A stretch of 64,000 nt of DNA from Firmicutes bacterium AF25-13AC (GCA_003478935.1 QUFP01000010.1:52040-116039); one strand, 5' to 3'; numbered from the stretch's first letter, positions 9,172 to 19,491 are shown. The notes: generated from the sequence alone by a model not told the origin. Numbers and translations: made by a program.

Positions 9172-9984
9172 ATGAATTTAAAGTTTACAAAAATGCAGGC
9201 AACTGGAAATGATTATATCTTTGCAAATTTATTTGACGCAGACAATTTTAAAATATTTAATGAGACAAATTGGAGTCAGATAGCAATACGTCTTAGTGAC
9301 CGTCATTTTGGAATAGGTTCTGATGGTTTGATTTTAATTTGTCCATCAGACATCGCTGATTGTCGTATGCGCATGTTTAATGCTGATGGCTCTGAGGGAG
9401 CCATGTGCGGAAATGGAATACGCTGCTTAGGGAAATATGTATATGAACGCGGACTAATAAAAAAGCATATCATCTGCGTTGAGACAAAAAGTGGAATACG
9501 TACACTTTATCTTGATATTGAAGATGAAATGTATGTCAAATCAATTTGTGTTGATATGGGAGTCCCTGTTCTTTCTTCCAGTCTTGAAATTGGTTCTTTT
9601 TTTGTAACACCTGTATCAATGGGCAATCCTCATGCAGTATGTTTTGTTCCTAATTCTCCTTCTGAATATCCGGTTGAAAAGTGGGGACCATTTTTAGAGT
9701 GTCATCCACAATTAGGGGAACGCAGTAATGTTGAATTTGTTCAGATAGTTTCTCATAATAAGATTTGCCTTCGAATTTGGGAACGAGGTTCTAAAGAAAC
9801 ACTCTCATGCGGAACAGGTGCATGTGCAGCAGCTGTCTGTGCCATACAGCAAAAAGGAATGGAAAATAAGGTTTTTGCAGAGGTACCAGGCGGAACATTG
9901 ACTATTAGCTGGAATGGCAATGGAGAAGCTGTTTTTTTAAGCGGACCAGCAGAGTTTATATGTGATGTTTTTGCTGCAAACTGA
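9172..9984 (+). CDS. dapF: Diaminopimelate epimerase, DapF
   Basis: Cofactor-independent racemase that converts LL- to meso-diaminopimelate for lysine and peptidoglycan synthesis. I choose the start at 9172 (MNLKFTKMQATGNDYIF) because family members begin with this FTKM-x-GND core; an ATG at 9157 would add five residues and has no better ribosome binding site. The 270-residue protein has both active-site cysteines, in GAMCGNGIRCLGKY and LSCGTGACAAAVC, and the two-fold pseudo-repeat of the family (SMGNPHAVCF, ERSNVEFVQI). It is transcribed away from pyrH; the next gene follows after 72 bases on the same strand. Confidence 0.93.
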   Translation: MNLKFTKMQATGNDYIFANLFDADNFKIFNETNWSQIAIRLSDRHFGIGSDGLILICPSDIADCRMRMFNADGSEGAMCGNGIRCLGKYVYERGLIKKHIICVETKSGIRTLYLDIEDEMYVKSICVDMGVPVLSSSLEIGSFFVTPVSMGNPHAVCFVPNSPSEYPVEKWGPFLECHPQLGERSNVEFVQIVSHNKICLRIWERGSKETLSCGTGACAAAVCAIQQKGMENKVFAEVPGGTLTISWNGNGEAVFLSGPAEFICDVFAAN

Positions 9985-10056
9985 ATATGATATTGCAGAT
10001 ATTGGCTGAATATGTTAAGATAAGTCAGATGCAAAAAAACAGGAGGAATGACATAA

Positions 10057-10677
10057 ATGCTTACTTTAAAAAATACATCTGTTATGAATTTTGAAAATGC
10101 CATCCGCGGAGCCAGAAATCCCTTAAACAGCTGGGGTCGTATGGACAGCCATACCGAACCTGACGGCAGCTTTGTTTTTGGACCAAATGATCTTGATCTG
10201 GCAATGCGTCTTGCAAAGGCAGGTTCTGACCATAGAAAATATCTGCGTATGGTTTTTGTCAGCGTTGATGTAACTGCACCACTTTACTGGTGGAAGGAAT
10301 ATGATACATATAAGGTAGCTACTGTTGCTAACTCGACAAGTACTATGCATAAAATCCACAGCAAACCATTTTCAATGGATGACTTCTCCTGCGATCATAT
10401 GACAGACGGTACAAAAAAATTTATGGAAACAGTTGTTGCCGAGCTTGAAAACATCCGTCTTCGTTTTAAGGAGACAAAATCAAAGGATGACTGGTATGAT
10501 ATGATCCAGCTTCTTCCAAGTAGCTATAACCAGATGCGTACCTGTACATTTAATTATGAGACATTAATCAATATCTATCGTGCAAGAAAGAATCATAAGC
10601 TGGCAGAGTGGCACACATTCTGTGATTGGATTGAAACACTTCCATATGCAGAACAGCTTATAACATTTGAGCCTTAA
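10057..10677 (+). CDS. Divergent ThyX-like protein (FAD-dependent thymidylate synthase fold), function uncertain
   Basis: A 206-residue soluble protein with a strong AGGAGG site ten bases before the ATG. The stretch DHRKYLRMV followed by APLYWWKEYDTYKVATVANS and TSTMHKIH resembles the part of flavin-dependent thymidylate synthases that reads Pro-Leu-aromatic-x-Arg-Gln...Asn-Glu-x-Ser. The canonical R-H-R-x7-S signature is not there; YDTYKVATVANSTS sits in its place. Either it is a distant ThyX relative using other residues, or a non-catalytic homologue. The convergent dUTPase gene across the terminator, which makes dUMP, the ThyX substrate, is circumstantial support. The assignment is by recalled similarity, not by a search. 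Confidence 0.5.
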   Translation: MLTLKNTSVMNFENAIRGARNPLNSWGRMDSHTEPDGSFVFGPNDLDLAMRLAKAGSDHRKYLRMVFVSVDVTAPLYWWKEYDTYKVATVANSTSTMHKIHSKPFSMDDFSCDHMTDGTKKFMETVVAELENIRLRFKETKSKDDWYDMIQLLPSSYNQMRTCTFNYETLINIYRARKNHKLAEWHTFCDWIETLPYAEQLITFEP

Positions 10678-10701
10678 ATGAGCCTTAAAATGGCTGTTAT
10701 T

Positions 10702-10738
10702 AAAAAAGCGCCTCACATTTTTGTGAGACGCCTTTTTT
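10702..10738. terminator. Bidirectional rho-independent terminator
   Basis: GCGCCTCACA (10708-10717) and TGTGAGACGC (10722-10731) form a stem with one G-U pair and a TTTT loop, flanked by six As on one side and six Ts on the other. It can end both the rightward ThyX-like gene and the leftward dut gene. Confidence 0.85.
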
Positions 10739-10755
10739 AGATTTTTGTGCAACAA

Positions 10756-11190
10756 TTACTGCTTTCCAGTTGTTCCAAAACCGCCGCGGTCACAGCCTTC
10801 TAAATGCTCCACTTCTTCAAATTGAAGTGCTGGCTGATGTGCCATAATACGAAACTGGCAAATTCTGTCATTTACGTGAATACATGTGTCGCGTACCGCC
10901 ATCACAGGTACTTTCCATTCGTCATGATCACCGCAGTAGCTTTCATCAATCACACCCATATGATTTGTCTGGATGAGACCGAAATTCTTAAATGTACTGC
11001 TTCTTGGAACAACATGTGCCTCATAGCCCTTTGGAAGTTGCACCGCAATACCAAGAGAAATAAGACGAGCCTCTCCAGCCTTCATATTTACTTCCTCTGC
11101 GCTTCTTAGATCAATCCAATCAGATTTTCCGTCGATGAAACGGAGTTTTTCAATTTTGTCACTCAAATAGCGAATTTTTAATGTTTCCAT
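10756..11190 (-). CDS. dut: dUTP diphosphatase (trimeric type)
   Basis: Hydrolyses dUTP to dUMP and pyrophosphate, which keeps uracil out of DNA and supplies dUMP for dTMP synthesis. The 144-residue protein has the five motifs of trimeric dUTPases in variant form: [10 protein letters not shown] (1), VPRSST (2), [10 protein letters not shown] (3), DRICQFRI (4) and the C-terminal flap [10 protein letters not shown] (5). Motif 1 lacks the usual Ala-Gly-Tyr before DLR. It is the last gene of the leftward one-carbon operon, 24 bases after glyA, and ends before the terminator at 10702-10738. Confidence 0.9.
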   Translation of the reverse strand: METLKIRYLSDKIEKLRFIDGKSDWIDLRSAEEVNMKAGEARLISLGIAVQLPKGYEAHVVPRSSTFKNFGLIQTNHMGVIDESYCGDHDEWKVPVMAVRDTCIHVNDRICQFRIMAHQPALQFEEVEHLEGCDRGGFGTTGKQ

Positions 11191-11214
11191 GATACCTCAT
11201 TACTAAAATTACAA

Positions 11215-12455
11215 TTATTCGTATAACGGATATTTGTCAGTCAGGCTCTTAACAAGTGCCATTGCTTCTTCTTTGTTTTTCTCCATATCGTCGATAACAA
11301 GAGAGATTGCCTGTGCGACAACATCCATATCAGCTGTATTAAAGCCTCTGGTTGTAACAGCGGCTGTTCCAAGACGGATACCACTTGTCGTAAATGCAGA
11401 CTGTGGGTCATTCGGTACGGTGTTCTTATTGCATGTAATGTTGGCAGCATCAAGCATCTTTTCAGCCTGCTTTCCAGTTACACCCTTATTTATCAGATTT
11501 ACGAGCATTAGATGATTATCTGTTCCGCCTGATACAAGCTCAAAGCCACGATTCATAAGGCCAGAAGCAAGTGCCTGCGCATTATCAATAATTCCCTGTG
11601 CATAAAGCTTGAATGACGGATCAAGTGCTTCCTTAAAGCAAACAGCCTTTCCTGCGATAACATGCATAAGCGGTCCGCCCTGAATGCCTGGGAAAATTGC
11701 CTTATTAAAGTTGTACTTTTTGTTAACCTCGTTGCTGCACATGATCATGCCGCCTCGCGGTCCGCGAAGTGTCTTATGAGTGGTTGTAGTAGTTACATGA
11801 GCGTAAGGAATTGGACTTTCATGAAGTCCAGCTGCGACAAGACCTGCGATATGTGCCATATCAACCATTAAAACTGCGCCTACTTCATCTGCGATCTCAC
11901 GGAAGCGCTTAAAGTCGATCTTTCTTGCGTAGGCAGAGGCACCGGCTACGATCATCTTTGGCTTACACTCAAGTGCAATACGGCGAACTTCGTCATAATC
12001 AATAAAGCCATCTGCATTAATTCCATAAGGAACAGCGTGAAAGTACTTTCCTGACATGTTTACCGGGCTTCCATGTGTAAGATGACCACCCATGTCGAGG
12101 CTCATACCCATAAAGGTATCACCAGGATTAATACGGCAAAAAAGACTGCCATATTTGCCTGTGCTCCAGAGTGCGGCTGCACATTGACATATTCACAACC
12201 AAAAAGTTTTTTTGCGCGCTCTCTTGCTAACTCCTCTACTACGTCAACATATTCGCATCCGCCATAATAGCGTTTTCCCGGATAACCCTCTGCATATTTG
12301 TTTGTCAGAACGCTGCCCATTGCTGCCATAACGGCCTTGCTTACAAGATTTTCAGAGGCAATCAGCTCAATATGGGTACGCTGTCTTGTTAGCTCATCCG
12401 ACATTGCCTGTGCCAATTCAGGGTCATACTTTTCTACTTCCTCAAATCCTAACAT
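11215..12455 (-). CDS. glyA: Serine hydroxymethyltransferase (frameshifted in this sequence)
   Basis: PLP enzyme that interconverts serine and glycine while charging tetrahydrofolate with a methylene group. The N-terminal part has [13 protein letters not shown] and [14 protein letters not shown]; the C-terminal part has [17 protein letters not shown], the PLP-lysine segment (THKT), and [15 protein letters not shown]. The frame breaks at about 12131, after [14 protein letters not shown]. One extra A (GTATT to GTAATT) gives V-I-N-P-G-D-T-F and a normal 413-residue protein. I read this as a sequence error. It starts two bases after the stop of the ygiQ-like gene, so translation is probably coupled. 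Confidence 0.94.
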
Positions 12456-12457
12456 GT

Positions 12458-14368
12458 TTACTTCCTCCTTTTGCCCGCAGAATATCTGCCTTTGCTGTCA
12501 CTACGATGTTGTCTTGTATTGCTGCTGTCATTGTGTTTCTTTGCATACTGCGTATTTGTATTTCTACCCTGTTTGATATTTCTTGGTGCAATCAGACATT
12601 CCTTGCCAAAACCGATCAAATCCTGACGGCCACACTTTATAAGTGCCTCTTTTACCAGATCATAAAGCTTTGGATCACGGTATTGGATAAGCGCACGCTG
12701 CATTGCTTTTTCATGAGGATCCTTTGGAATATAAACAGACTCTCCTGTACGAGGATCAATGCCTGTGTAATACATGCAGGTTGAAATCGTGGACGGCGTA
12801 GGATAAAAATCCTGAACCTGTTCCGGCATGTAGCCTAAATCACGCAGATGCTCTGCCATCTCCACCGCATCCGTAAGCTGGGAGCCTGGATGAGATGACA
12901 TTAAATAAGGAACCAGATATTGCTTGAGTCCAAGCTTTTCATTCATTGCTTTGTAGCGCTGTGTAAAACGCTTGTAGACGGCATTTTCTGGTTTACCCAT
13001 ATATTTTAAAACGCGGTCAGAAACATGCTCCGGGGCAACCTTAAGCTGTCCACTGACATGATACTGGCAAAGCTCCTTAAGGAAAGCATCGCTTTTATCT
13101 GCCAACACATAATCAAAACGAATACCTGAGCGGATAAAAACTTTCTTTACCTTTGGAAGAGCGCGCAGTTTTCGAAGAAGCTGGATATAATCCTGGTGGT
13201 CAACTATAAGGTTTTTACATGGTGACGGGAATAAACACTGCTTTCCCGTGCAGACACCTTTAGTCAGCTGTTTTTGACAGGCTGGATGACGGAAGTTTGC
13301 CGTTGGGCCTCCTACATCGTGGATATATCCTTTAAAATCTTTTTCCTGTGTCATCAGTTTTGCTTCGCGAATCAATGATTCATGACTTCTTGTCTGAATG
13401 ATTCGTCCCTGATGAAATGTAAGAGCGCAGAAGCTGCAGCCGCCAAAGCAGCCGCGATTGCTGCAAAGTGAAAATTTAATTTCTGAGATGGCCGGCACAC
13501 CGCCTAGCGCCTCGTAAGACGGATGATACGTTCTCATATAAGGAAGCTCATACACGTCATCCATCTCCTGTGTTGTAAGCGGATAGGCAGGTGGATTTTG
13601 AATGACATAAAGATGTGATCCGTATGGCTCAGCAAGCTGTTTTGCCGTAAATGGATCAGTATTGCAGTACTGCTTATAAAAGCTGGCTGCATATTGTTTC
13701 TTATCTTTTGTCAGCTCATCATATGTTGGAAGCACTAAGGCATCCGGCACACGGTCAAGTGAACGCACCTTACATACAGTTCCGCGTATAAAGGTAATTT
13801 CACTTACAGGCAGACCGCTGTTTAATGCATCTGCAATCTCGACAATGGAATGCTCTCCCATTCCATACGAGATGATATCCGCCTGTGCTTCTATCAAAAT
13901 AGAACGCTTTAACTTATCTGACCAATAGTCATAATGTGCCAGGCGGCGAAGAGATGCTTCGATTCCGCCTAAAATAATTGGACTGTCTGGAAAATTACGG
14001 CGTATATAATTTCCATAAACAACATCTGCATAATCTGGGCGCTTTCCAATCACCCCACCTGGAGTGTATGCATCCATCTGACGTCTTTTTTTGGAAACAG
14101 AATAGTGATTTACCATAGAATCCATATTTCCAGAGGATACTAAAAAACCAAGGCGCGGTTTGCCAAACTCATGAATTGCATTATCGTCACGCCAGTCAGG
14201 CTGCGGTAATATAGCAACTTTATAGCCGTGAGATTCCAGAATACGACTTATTATGGCATGTCCAAAGGATGGATGATCTACATAGGCATCACCTGTCACA
14301 TAGACAAAATCTGGCTGTTCCCAGCCAAGCCGCTGCATTTCACGGCGATTAATCGGCAGAAAGCCCAT
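12458..14368 (-). CDS. YgiQ family radical SAM protein
   Basis: Radical S-adenosylmethionine protein of the YgiQ family; the reaction of this family is not established. The 636-residue protein begins [20 protein letters not shown], a family hallmark. It has a B12-binding-like N-terminal half ([28 protein letters not shown]) and the radical SAM cysteines in [16 protein letters not shown], about residue 310. The TIM-barrel segment [19 protein letters not shown] follows, then [17 protein letters not shown]. The last 40 residues are basic and Asn/Ser/Arg-rich. It overlaps the end of folD by 20 bases and glyA follows by two, so it belongs to the one-carbon operon. Confidence 0.92.
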   Translation of the reverse strand: MGFLPINRREMQRLGWEQPDFVYVTGDAYVDHPSFGHAIISRILESHGYKVAILPQPDWRDDNAIHEFGKPRLGFLVSSGNMDSMVNHYSVSKKRRQMDAYTPGGVIGKRPDYADVVYGNYIRRNFPDSPIILGGIEASLRRLAHYDYWSDKLKRSILIEAQADIISYGMGEHSIVEIADALNSGLPVSEITFIRGTVCKVRSLDRVPDALVLPTYDELTKDKKQYAASFYKQYCNTDPFTAKQLAEPYGSHLYVIQNPPAYPLTTQEMDDVYELPYMRTYHPSYEALGGVPAISEIKFSLCSNRGCFGGCSFCALTFHQGRIIQTRSHESLIREAKLMTQEKDFKGYIHDVGGPTANFRHPACQKQLTKGVCTGKQCLFPSPCKNLIVDHQDYIQLLRKLRALPKVKKVFIRSGIRFDYVLADKSDAFLKELCQYHVSGQLKVAPEHVSDRVLKYMGKPENAVYKRFTQRYKAMNEKLGLKQYLVPYLMSSHPGSQLTDAVEMAEHLRDLGYMPEQVQDFYPTPSTISTCMYYTGIDPRTGESVYIPKDPHEKAMQRALIQYRDPKLYDLVKEALIKCGRQDLIGFGKECLIAPRNIKQGRNTNTQYAKKHNDSSNTRQHRSDSKGRYSAGKRRK

Positions 14369-15232
14369 TTTTTCCTCCTTTACTGTTTAAAGCACGGCGT
14401 CCTTTTGCCGCCTCCAATACATGCTTTGCTAAAACTGCTGTCGTTACGGCACCTACACCGCCCGGAACTGGTGTTGCCATAGAAACTTTATCTTCAATCT
14501 GTCCAAAGTTTACGTCGCCGCAAAGCATTCCATTTTCATCTACATTAATTCCTACATCAATAACAATTGTTTTTTCTGAAACAAAACGCTCATCTACCAT
14601 TTTGCTTTGCCAATCGCCGTTACGAGAATGTCGGCTTCACGGCATACCTCTGGCAGTGAAGCTGTGCGGGAATGACAAATTGTTACTGTCGCATTTTCGT
14701 TTAATAAGAGCATAGATAGCGGTTTTCCTACTACAAGACTTCGTCCAAGTACAACTGCTCGTTTTCCCTGCGGCTCAATGCCATAAAAATGGAGAATTTC
14801 CATGACAGCCTGCGCAGTACACGGAGCAAATGCGTGTTTATCTCCTGAAAACAGCTTTCCAAGCGCTGCACTAGATATACCATCTACATCCTTTTCTGGA
14901 GCAATTGATTCAACAATCTGTGACTCATTAAGCTGTGCCGGAAGCGGACGAAACAGTAAAATGCCATCGATCGTTGGATCATCATTTATGGCAGCAAATT
15001 CTGCTGAAAAATCATCCATTGAAATGTCTGCCGGAAATACAAACAGTTTTGTCTCTATTCCAACACCACTCATTCGCTTGAGGGCACTTCTCTCATAGGA
15101 AAGATCCTCTTGTTTTTCACCTACACGAACAATGGCAAGACAAGGCTTTGTCTCACACCCTTCTAGTTCTTTTTTTATCTCATCGCGGATCGCTGCTGCG
15201 ACCGGCGCACCTTTTAAGATTTGCATAGACAC
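14349..15232 (-). CDS. folD: Bifunctional methylenetetrahydrofolate dehydrogenase/cyclohydrolase FolD (frameshifted in this sequence)
   Basis: Interconverts methylene-, methenyl- and formyl-tetrahydrofolate with NADP. The N-terminal part shows the catalytic Tyr/Lys region in altered spacing (VGEKQEDLSYERSALKRM), DGILLFRPLP, EKDVDGIS and the dinucleotide-binding VLGRSLVVGKPLSMLL. The second part has VIDVGINVDENG and TPVPGGVGAVTTAVLAKH. The frame breaks at about 14602 in an A run (GCAAAATGG); one more A joins TAIGKAK to MVDERF and gives 294 residues. The typical motif Y-V-x-x-K reads L-S-Y-x-R-S-A-L-K here. It lies between fchA and the ygiQ-like gene. Confidence 0.93.
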
Positions 15233-15253
15233 ACTTCCTTTTTTAATTTATTC

Positions 15254-15865
15254 TTATAACATAAGCTGACTGATGCTATCATGAAGCTTCATTGTTTGGG
15301 AAAGAAGCATTTTAGCTTCTTCATTAAGCTTTTGCGCTATTTCAGTGTTTTTCATCAGCCCCGTGTTTGCACCGACATTTATAAAGCCGCCATTGGCAGA
15401 GGCTGCAAGAAGAGCTGCTCCTGTTACAACATCACTTAAAATCAGCTTCGAACATTTTCCCGAAAGCTCATCCAAAAGTGTCATGGCATAAGCAGAATTT
15501 TTTAAAATTTTCATAGGAGTAAGACTGGCCTGATACAGTGCTTTCTCCAAAATCTCATCTTTTTTTGCTTTTTGCTCTGGTGTATCCTTTGGCAGTCCAT
15601 ACGCTTTTGAAAGCGGAAGAAAGCCTTGAGCATCCTCATTTATACAGCTAAGAAGTGTGTCCCTGCATACTGCTAACTCACCCTCAATCCTTTTGATATC
15701 CTGTTCATAGCAGGCATACTTTTTCTTTCCATGGGTCAGTGCGCAAGCCATCATTCCTAAGGCACATCCATAAGAACCTGTGCAGGCGCTTGCACCGCCG
15801 CCGCCCGGTACTGGTTCTTTTCCAGAAAGCGCCGCTGCAAACTCTTTTAAACTCAAATTTTCCAT
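15254..15865 (-). CDS. fchA: Formimidoyltetrahydrofolate cyclodeaminase family protein
   Basis: The family releases ammonia from 5-formimino-tetrahydrofolate to give methenyl-tetrahydrofolate. The 203-residue helical protein begins with the family's N-terminus, LKEFAAALSGKEPVPGGGGA, followed by a small-residue-rich stretch and ALTHGKKKY. Later it has NGGFINVGANTGLMKN, where the family has a conserved Asn-rich helix. Length matches stand-alone cyclodeaminases. It is 21 bases before folD, which uses its product. AAAGGA lies 11 bases before the ATG. No formiminotransferase gene is in the window, so it may serve mainly the methenyl-THF pool. Confidence 0.87.
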   Translation of the reverse strand: MENLSLKEFAAALSGKEPVPGGGGASACTGSYGCALGMMACALTHGKKKYACYEQDIKRIEGELAVCRDTLLSCINEDAQGFLPLSKAYGLPKDTPEQKAKKDEILEKALYQASLTPMKILKNSAYAMTLLDELSGKCSKLILSDVVTGAALLAASANGGFINVGANTGLMKNTEIAQKLNEEAKMLLSQTMKLHDSISQLML

Positions 15866-15886
15866 ACGTTACTTGTTCCTTTACAG

Positions 15887-15920
15887 AAAGGAGATGCTGC
15901 TGTTTCGCAGCACCTCCTTT
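15887..15920 (-). other. Intercistronic hairpin between purH and fchA
   Basis: AAAGGAGATGCTGC (15887-15900) and GCAGCACCTCCTTT (15907-15920) form a 14-bp stem with one mismatch and a six-base loop. On the minus strand only a broken T tract follows, so it may be a weak terminator, an mRNA processing/stability hairpin, or an attenuator that separates purH from the fchA-folD-glyA genes. Confidence 0.6.
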
Positions 15921-15941
15921 GGTACTTTTATTATTTCATTT

Positions 15942-17507
15942 TTAGTGTTTAAAGTGTCTCATTCCTGTAAACACCATTGCAATTCCATATTCATTGCACT
16001 TGTCGATGCAGTCCTTATCACGAATAGATCCGCCTGGCTGAATAATTGCAGTAATGCCTGCCTTATGAGCAGCCTCTACATTATCAGCAAATGGAAAATA
16101 TGCATCAGATGCCAATACAGCACCCTTTGTTGCATCTGGTCCGATCAGCTCATTTGCATGCTCGAAGCACTGCTCAATCGCCCATACACGATTTACCTGA
16201 CCAGGTCCGATACCGACAGTCTGAAGATCCTTTGCAACTGCAATACCATTTGACTTAACAAACTTAACAACCTTCCATGCAAAGAGCAGATCTTCCATCT
16301 CCTTCTCAGTCGGTGCCTTTTCTGTTACTACCTTAACATCTCCGTCAAGAAGCTTGCTGTCGATGTTCTGAACAATCAGTCCGCCATTTACCTTCTTTAA
16401 ATCAAGTGCCTCTGCTGGTTGCTTTTCACTGATATCTGCAAGCTCAAGAACACGAACATTTCTCATAGAACCATCCTTCTTGAAGCTTAACATCTTCAGT
16501 GCGCCCTCTGTATAAGACGGTGCAACAATTACCTCAAGGAACATTGACTTCATATCCTTTGCAATGGTCTCATTGATTTCGCGATTTGAAACAACAATAC
16601 CACCATAAATAGATACCTTATCAGCTGCAAATGCCTTCTTCCATGCTTCCTCAATAGTATCAGCACTTCCAACACCACATGGATTTCCATGCTTGCATGC
16701 AACAACAGTTGGCTCTGTAAACTCCTTAAGAAGCTCTAATGCACCATTTGTATCATTGATGTTATTAAAGGAAAGAGACTTTCCATTTAACTGCTTTGCA
16801 TCAACCAAAGAACCCTTCTTCTTGCCGATTTCGCGGTAGAAAGCAGCCTTCTGATGCGGGTTTTCACCATAACGCATATCCTCAACCTTTTCAAAGGTCA
16901 TAGTCAGCGTCTCTGGCAAACTGTCATCACCGCGCTCCTTCTTTAAATAATCTGCAATCATTGTGTCATAACTGGAGGTATGCATAAATACCTTCTGCAT
17001 CAGATAAAACTTTGTATCAAGACTTACCTGTCCGTTTGCCTTAAGCTCTGCAAGAATCTTCTCATAATCAGATGGATCTGTCACAACAGCAACATCCTGA
17101 TAGTTCTTAGCAGCAGCACGCAGCATGGTTGGTCCGCCGATATCGATGTTTTCAACAGCCTCTGCTCTTGTTACGCCATCCTTTAAAATAGTAGCCTTGA
17201 ATGGATACAGATTTACAATTACCAGATCAATTGGCTCAATACCTAACTCCTTAAGCTGCTTCATATGCTCTGGGTTTGAACGCATTGCCAATAATCCAGC
17301 ATGTACAACTGGGTGCAATGTCTTTACTCTGCCATCGAGGCATTCCGGGAAGCCTGTAAGTTCGGAGATCTCCATCGCCTTTACGCCAGCCTCTGCTAAC
17401 TTCTTATAGGTTCCTCCTGTTGAAATAAGTTCGATCCCAAGCGCCTCTAGCTCTTTGGCAAGTTCTACTACGCCTGTTTTGTCTGATACACTGATTAATG
17501 CTCTCAT
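15942..17507 (-). CDS. purH: Bifunctional AICAR formyltransferase / IMP cyclohydrolase, PurH
   Basis: Catalyses the last two steps of IMP synthesis, using 10-formyl-THF. I place the start at 17507 ([20 protein letters not shown]) because AAGGAG lies seven bases upstream; the in-frame extension to 17609 would run through the promoter. The 521-residue protein has the N-terminal cyclohydrolase domain ([41 protein letters not shown]) and the formyltransferase domain ([51 protein letters not shown]). It heads the one-carbon operon, so the enzyme and the genes making its folate cofactor are cotranscribed. Confidence 0.96.
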   Translation of the reverse strand: MRALISVSDKTGVVELAKELEALGIELISTGGTYKKLAEAGVKAMEISELTGFPECLDGRVKTLHPVVHAGLLAMRSNPEHMKQLKELGIEPIDLVIVNLYPFKATILKDGVTRAEAVENIDIGGPTMLRAAAKNYQDVAVVTDPSDYEKILAELKANGQVSLDTKFYLMQKVFMHTSSYDTMIADYLKKERGDDSLPETLTMTFEKVEDMRYGENPHQKAAFYREIGKKKGSLVDAKQLNGKSLSFNNINDTNGALELLKEFTEPTVVACKHGNPCGVGSADTIEEAWKKAFAADKVSIYGGIVVSNREINETIAKDMKSMFLEVIVAPSYTEGALKMLSFKKDGSMRNVRVLELADISEKQPAEALDLKKVNGGLIVQNIDSKLLDGDVKVVTEKAPTEKEMEDLLFAWKVVKFVKSNGIAVAKDLQTVGIGPGQVNRVWAIEQCFEHANELIGPDATKGAVLASDAYFPFADNVEAAHKAGITAIIQPGGSIRDKDCIDKCNEYGIAMVFTGMRHFKH

Positions 17508-17580
17508 TGTCCTCTCCTTCGTTTCAACTGCATATTCGATTATTTTATTCCTAGCGGCATTTTTTGCCTGCAACGAATTT

Positions 17581-17609
17581 ATTATTACACAAATCTTCAT
17601 AGAATGCAA
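17581..17609 (-). promoter_or_regulatory. Candidate promoter of purH and the one-carbon operon
   Basis: On the minus strand TTGCAT (17604-17609) and AATAAT (17581-17586) are separated by 17 bases, about 74 bases before the purH start. The upstream gene ends in a strong terminator, so purH needs its own promoter. I see no purine riboswitch fold in the short leader. Confidence 0.45.
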
Positions 17610-17681
17610 GTATAAAAGAATCCAAAAAGTTTAAGAAAGAAGATTACTTTCAGTAAATTTTGTACTGCTTTAAATAGTTAC

Positions 17682-17740
17682 AAAAAAAAGAAGGAATTTC
17701 GCCCACCAATTGGTTTGCTTAATTCCTTCTTAATATCAAA
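17682..17740 (-). terminator. Terminator after the bitopic membrane protein gene
   Basis: A perfect 11-bp inverted repeat, AAGAAGGAATT (17688-17698) and AATTCCTTCTT (17721-17731), is followed on the minus strand by a run of eight Ts. It lies between the membrane protein gene and purH and separates the two transcripts. Confidence 0.85.
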
Positions 17741-17762
17741 TTAGTATCAAAATTTATTAGAA

Positions 17763-19348
17763 TCAGATATCCTTAAAATCTGTTAAAGAAAAATCATCAT
17801 CGTCATCATCTGAATAAATATCTTCCGGAGTTGTGCTCTCTACTTCGATGAAATCATCTTCAATCGGTGAGCTTTCTGCTGCATGAAGACTATTTAACTG
17901 CTCGCTGATCTTATCAATATCAGCGGCTGCAACGTTTGACTGTGTTGAAGATGTGCTCTGTGTTACATCATCAAGATCATTTAACTCTGCAGGAGCCTTA
18001 TCAAAAATCTTAGTCTCGCCAGATGGACGGGAATCAGCTGGTCTAGTCGGACGCTGCGGTCTTTGCTGTGCATTTGTCGGTCTAGCCGGACGCTGTGCTC
18101 TTGGAGCAGCTGTCTCTGGTCTTCTAGCCGGTCTTGCCTGGCTAGCAGTCTGTCCTGCTTGTCTTGAAGGCTGCTGTCTTACAGGTCTTGCCCCCTGTGT
18201 ACGCTCAGAACTTTCTTCTCTTGATACACGTGTAACCTTAGATGTAGTTGTACTCTGCTCGAAACCTCTATCAGAATTTCTTGGCACACGACGTACACTG
18301 GAGGTACCCTCCTCACGGCCTCTGTCATTCTTGTATCACCCATATGCTCGCTGCGTACTCTTCTTGTAGATGGCTGGCTTGATCTTGGTCTTGCCTGCTG
18401 TGCACGTGTCTTAGCTGCGTTCTCAAGCTCAGTAACCTTCTTATTTGCTTTCTTAAGCTTAGAAGACTTTGAGATCATACGGATAAAGAAAATCAGCATC
18501 AGTAATGTCACAGCTCCCAATGCTGCAACACCGATCATACCATACTTCTCTACCTTTTCCTTCAGATTGTTATAATTTTGCTGCTGCAGATTTGCAGAAT
18601 TATTTAATTTCTCAATCTCATCACTATTCTGGGAAGACATGGAATTATAGTCTTCCTGTAAGCTTGAAAGCTCTGCACTTAAGCTGTCTGCTGATGCCTG
18701 CAGATCAGTATCAGGATCAGCTACATAGCGAAGGCAGGAACCATTTGATCCATCAAAACGATAAAAGCCCTGATTTCCATCAGAATCCTGTGCATAAATC
18801 AGATACATATTTTCGTCACCAGCTGCTGATTTAAACCATGCTGGAACAACGCGGCCGCTGACATTAATATCTACACGCTCATATCCGCTTGGAACAGTTA
18901 CATCATCATTAGGAAGAACAATTGCATAAGAAGTTGTTACAGATGTAAATGCTACATATGGGATAGCCTTATCCGTCTCCTCATTGTATACATACCATAC
19001 AACGCTTGAATCATCCTGTACAACTGGCAGCAGATAAAGTCCTGTTGCTGTCTTAGCAGCGTTGCATACATTTCCATGATAAGTATACGTAATTTGCTCA
19101 GAGTCTGCCGGAAGTGTTACTCCGTCAAGTGACTGTGCAATATTTAATTCCTGTGTCGTATTATCTGTTGTTTCCTGAGATTCTTCCTGACTCTCAGCGT
19201 TTGAATCCTGTTCTTCTGCGTTTGTCTCACCATCAGTCTCAGCTGATGCTTCAACTGACTCGGTTGCGACTTCGTCTGCGAAAACCGTTGCTGCAGGAAC
19301 AGCTACGGTCATGCATGCTGCCATAAACAGCCCTGCAAAACGTCTCAT
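17763..19348 (-). CDS. Signal-peptide bitopic membrane protein with coiled coil, Arg/Pro/Gln-rich linker and acidic tail (frameshifted)
   Basis: I do not recognise a family. The start at 19348 (MRRFAGLFMAACMTVAV) has GGAGG eight bases upstream. Order: signal peptide (residues 1-24), an acidic Thr/Glu/Ser region, a globular domain (about 60-225) with aromatic residues, a coiled coil (LSAELSSLQEDYNSM onward), one membrane segment (MIGVAALGAVTLLMLIFFI), then a long basic segment rich in Arg, Pro and Gln and a tail containing six Asp in a row. The topology implies an outside sensor domain and a disordered inside domain. The frame breaks at about 18330; one A (AGAATGAC to AGAAATGAC) restores a 528-residue protein. 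It has its own promoter and terminator. Confidence 0.75.
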
Positions 19349-19418
19349 GTTTTCATCCTCCAAATTATCTGTTCTTTTTTGTGTTGCTTTGTTTTATCAA
19401 CATTTACCGTACTTGTCT

Positions 19419-19447
19419 ATACTAAAGCACAAAATGTGTTCTGTCAA
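19419..19447 (-). promoter_or_regulatory. Sigma-A promoter of the bitopic membrane protein gene
   Basis: A consensus TTGACA (19442-19447) lies 17 bases before TAGTAT (19419-19424) on the minus strand, about 70 bases before the start codon and just after the purD terminator. The good -35 box predicts steady expression. Confidence 0.65.
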
Positions 19448-19491
19448 TAGATTTGCTTGAATTGTTAAGATAATTGCAAGAAACCAGAATT

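Noticed and set aside
11191..11214. A T-box or glycine riboswitch before the glyA/dut junction
   Set aside because: The gap is only 24 bases and has no conserved T-box or riboswitch core.
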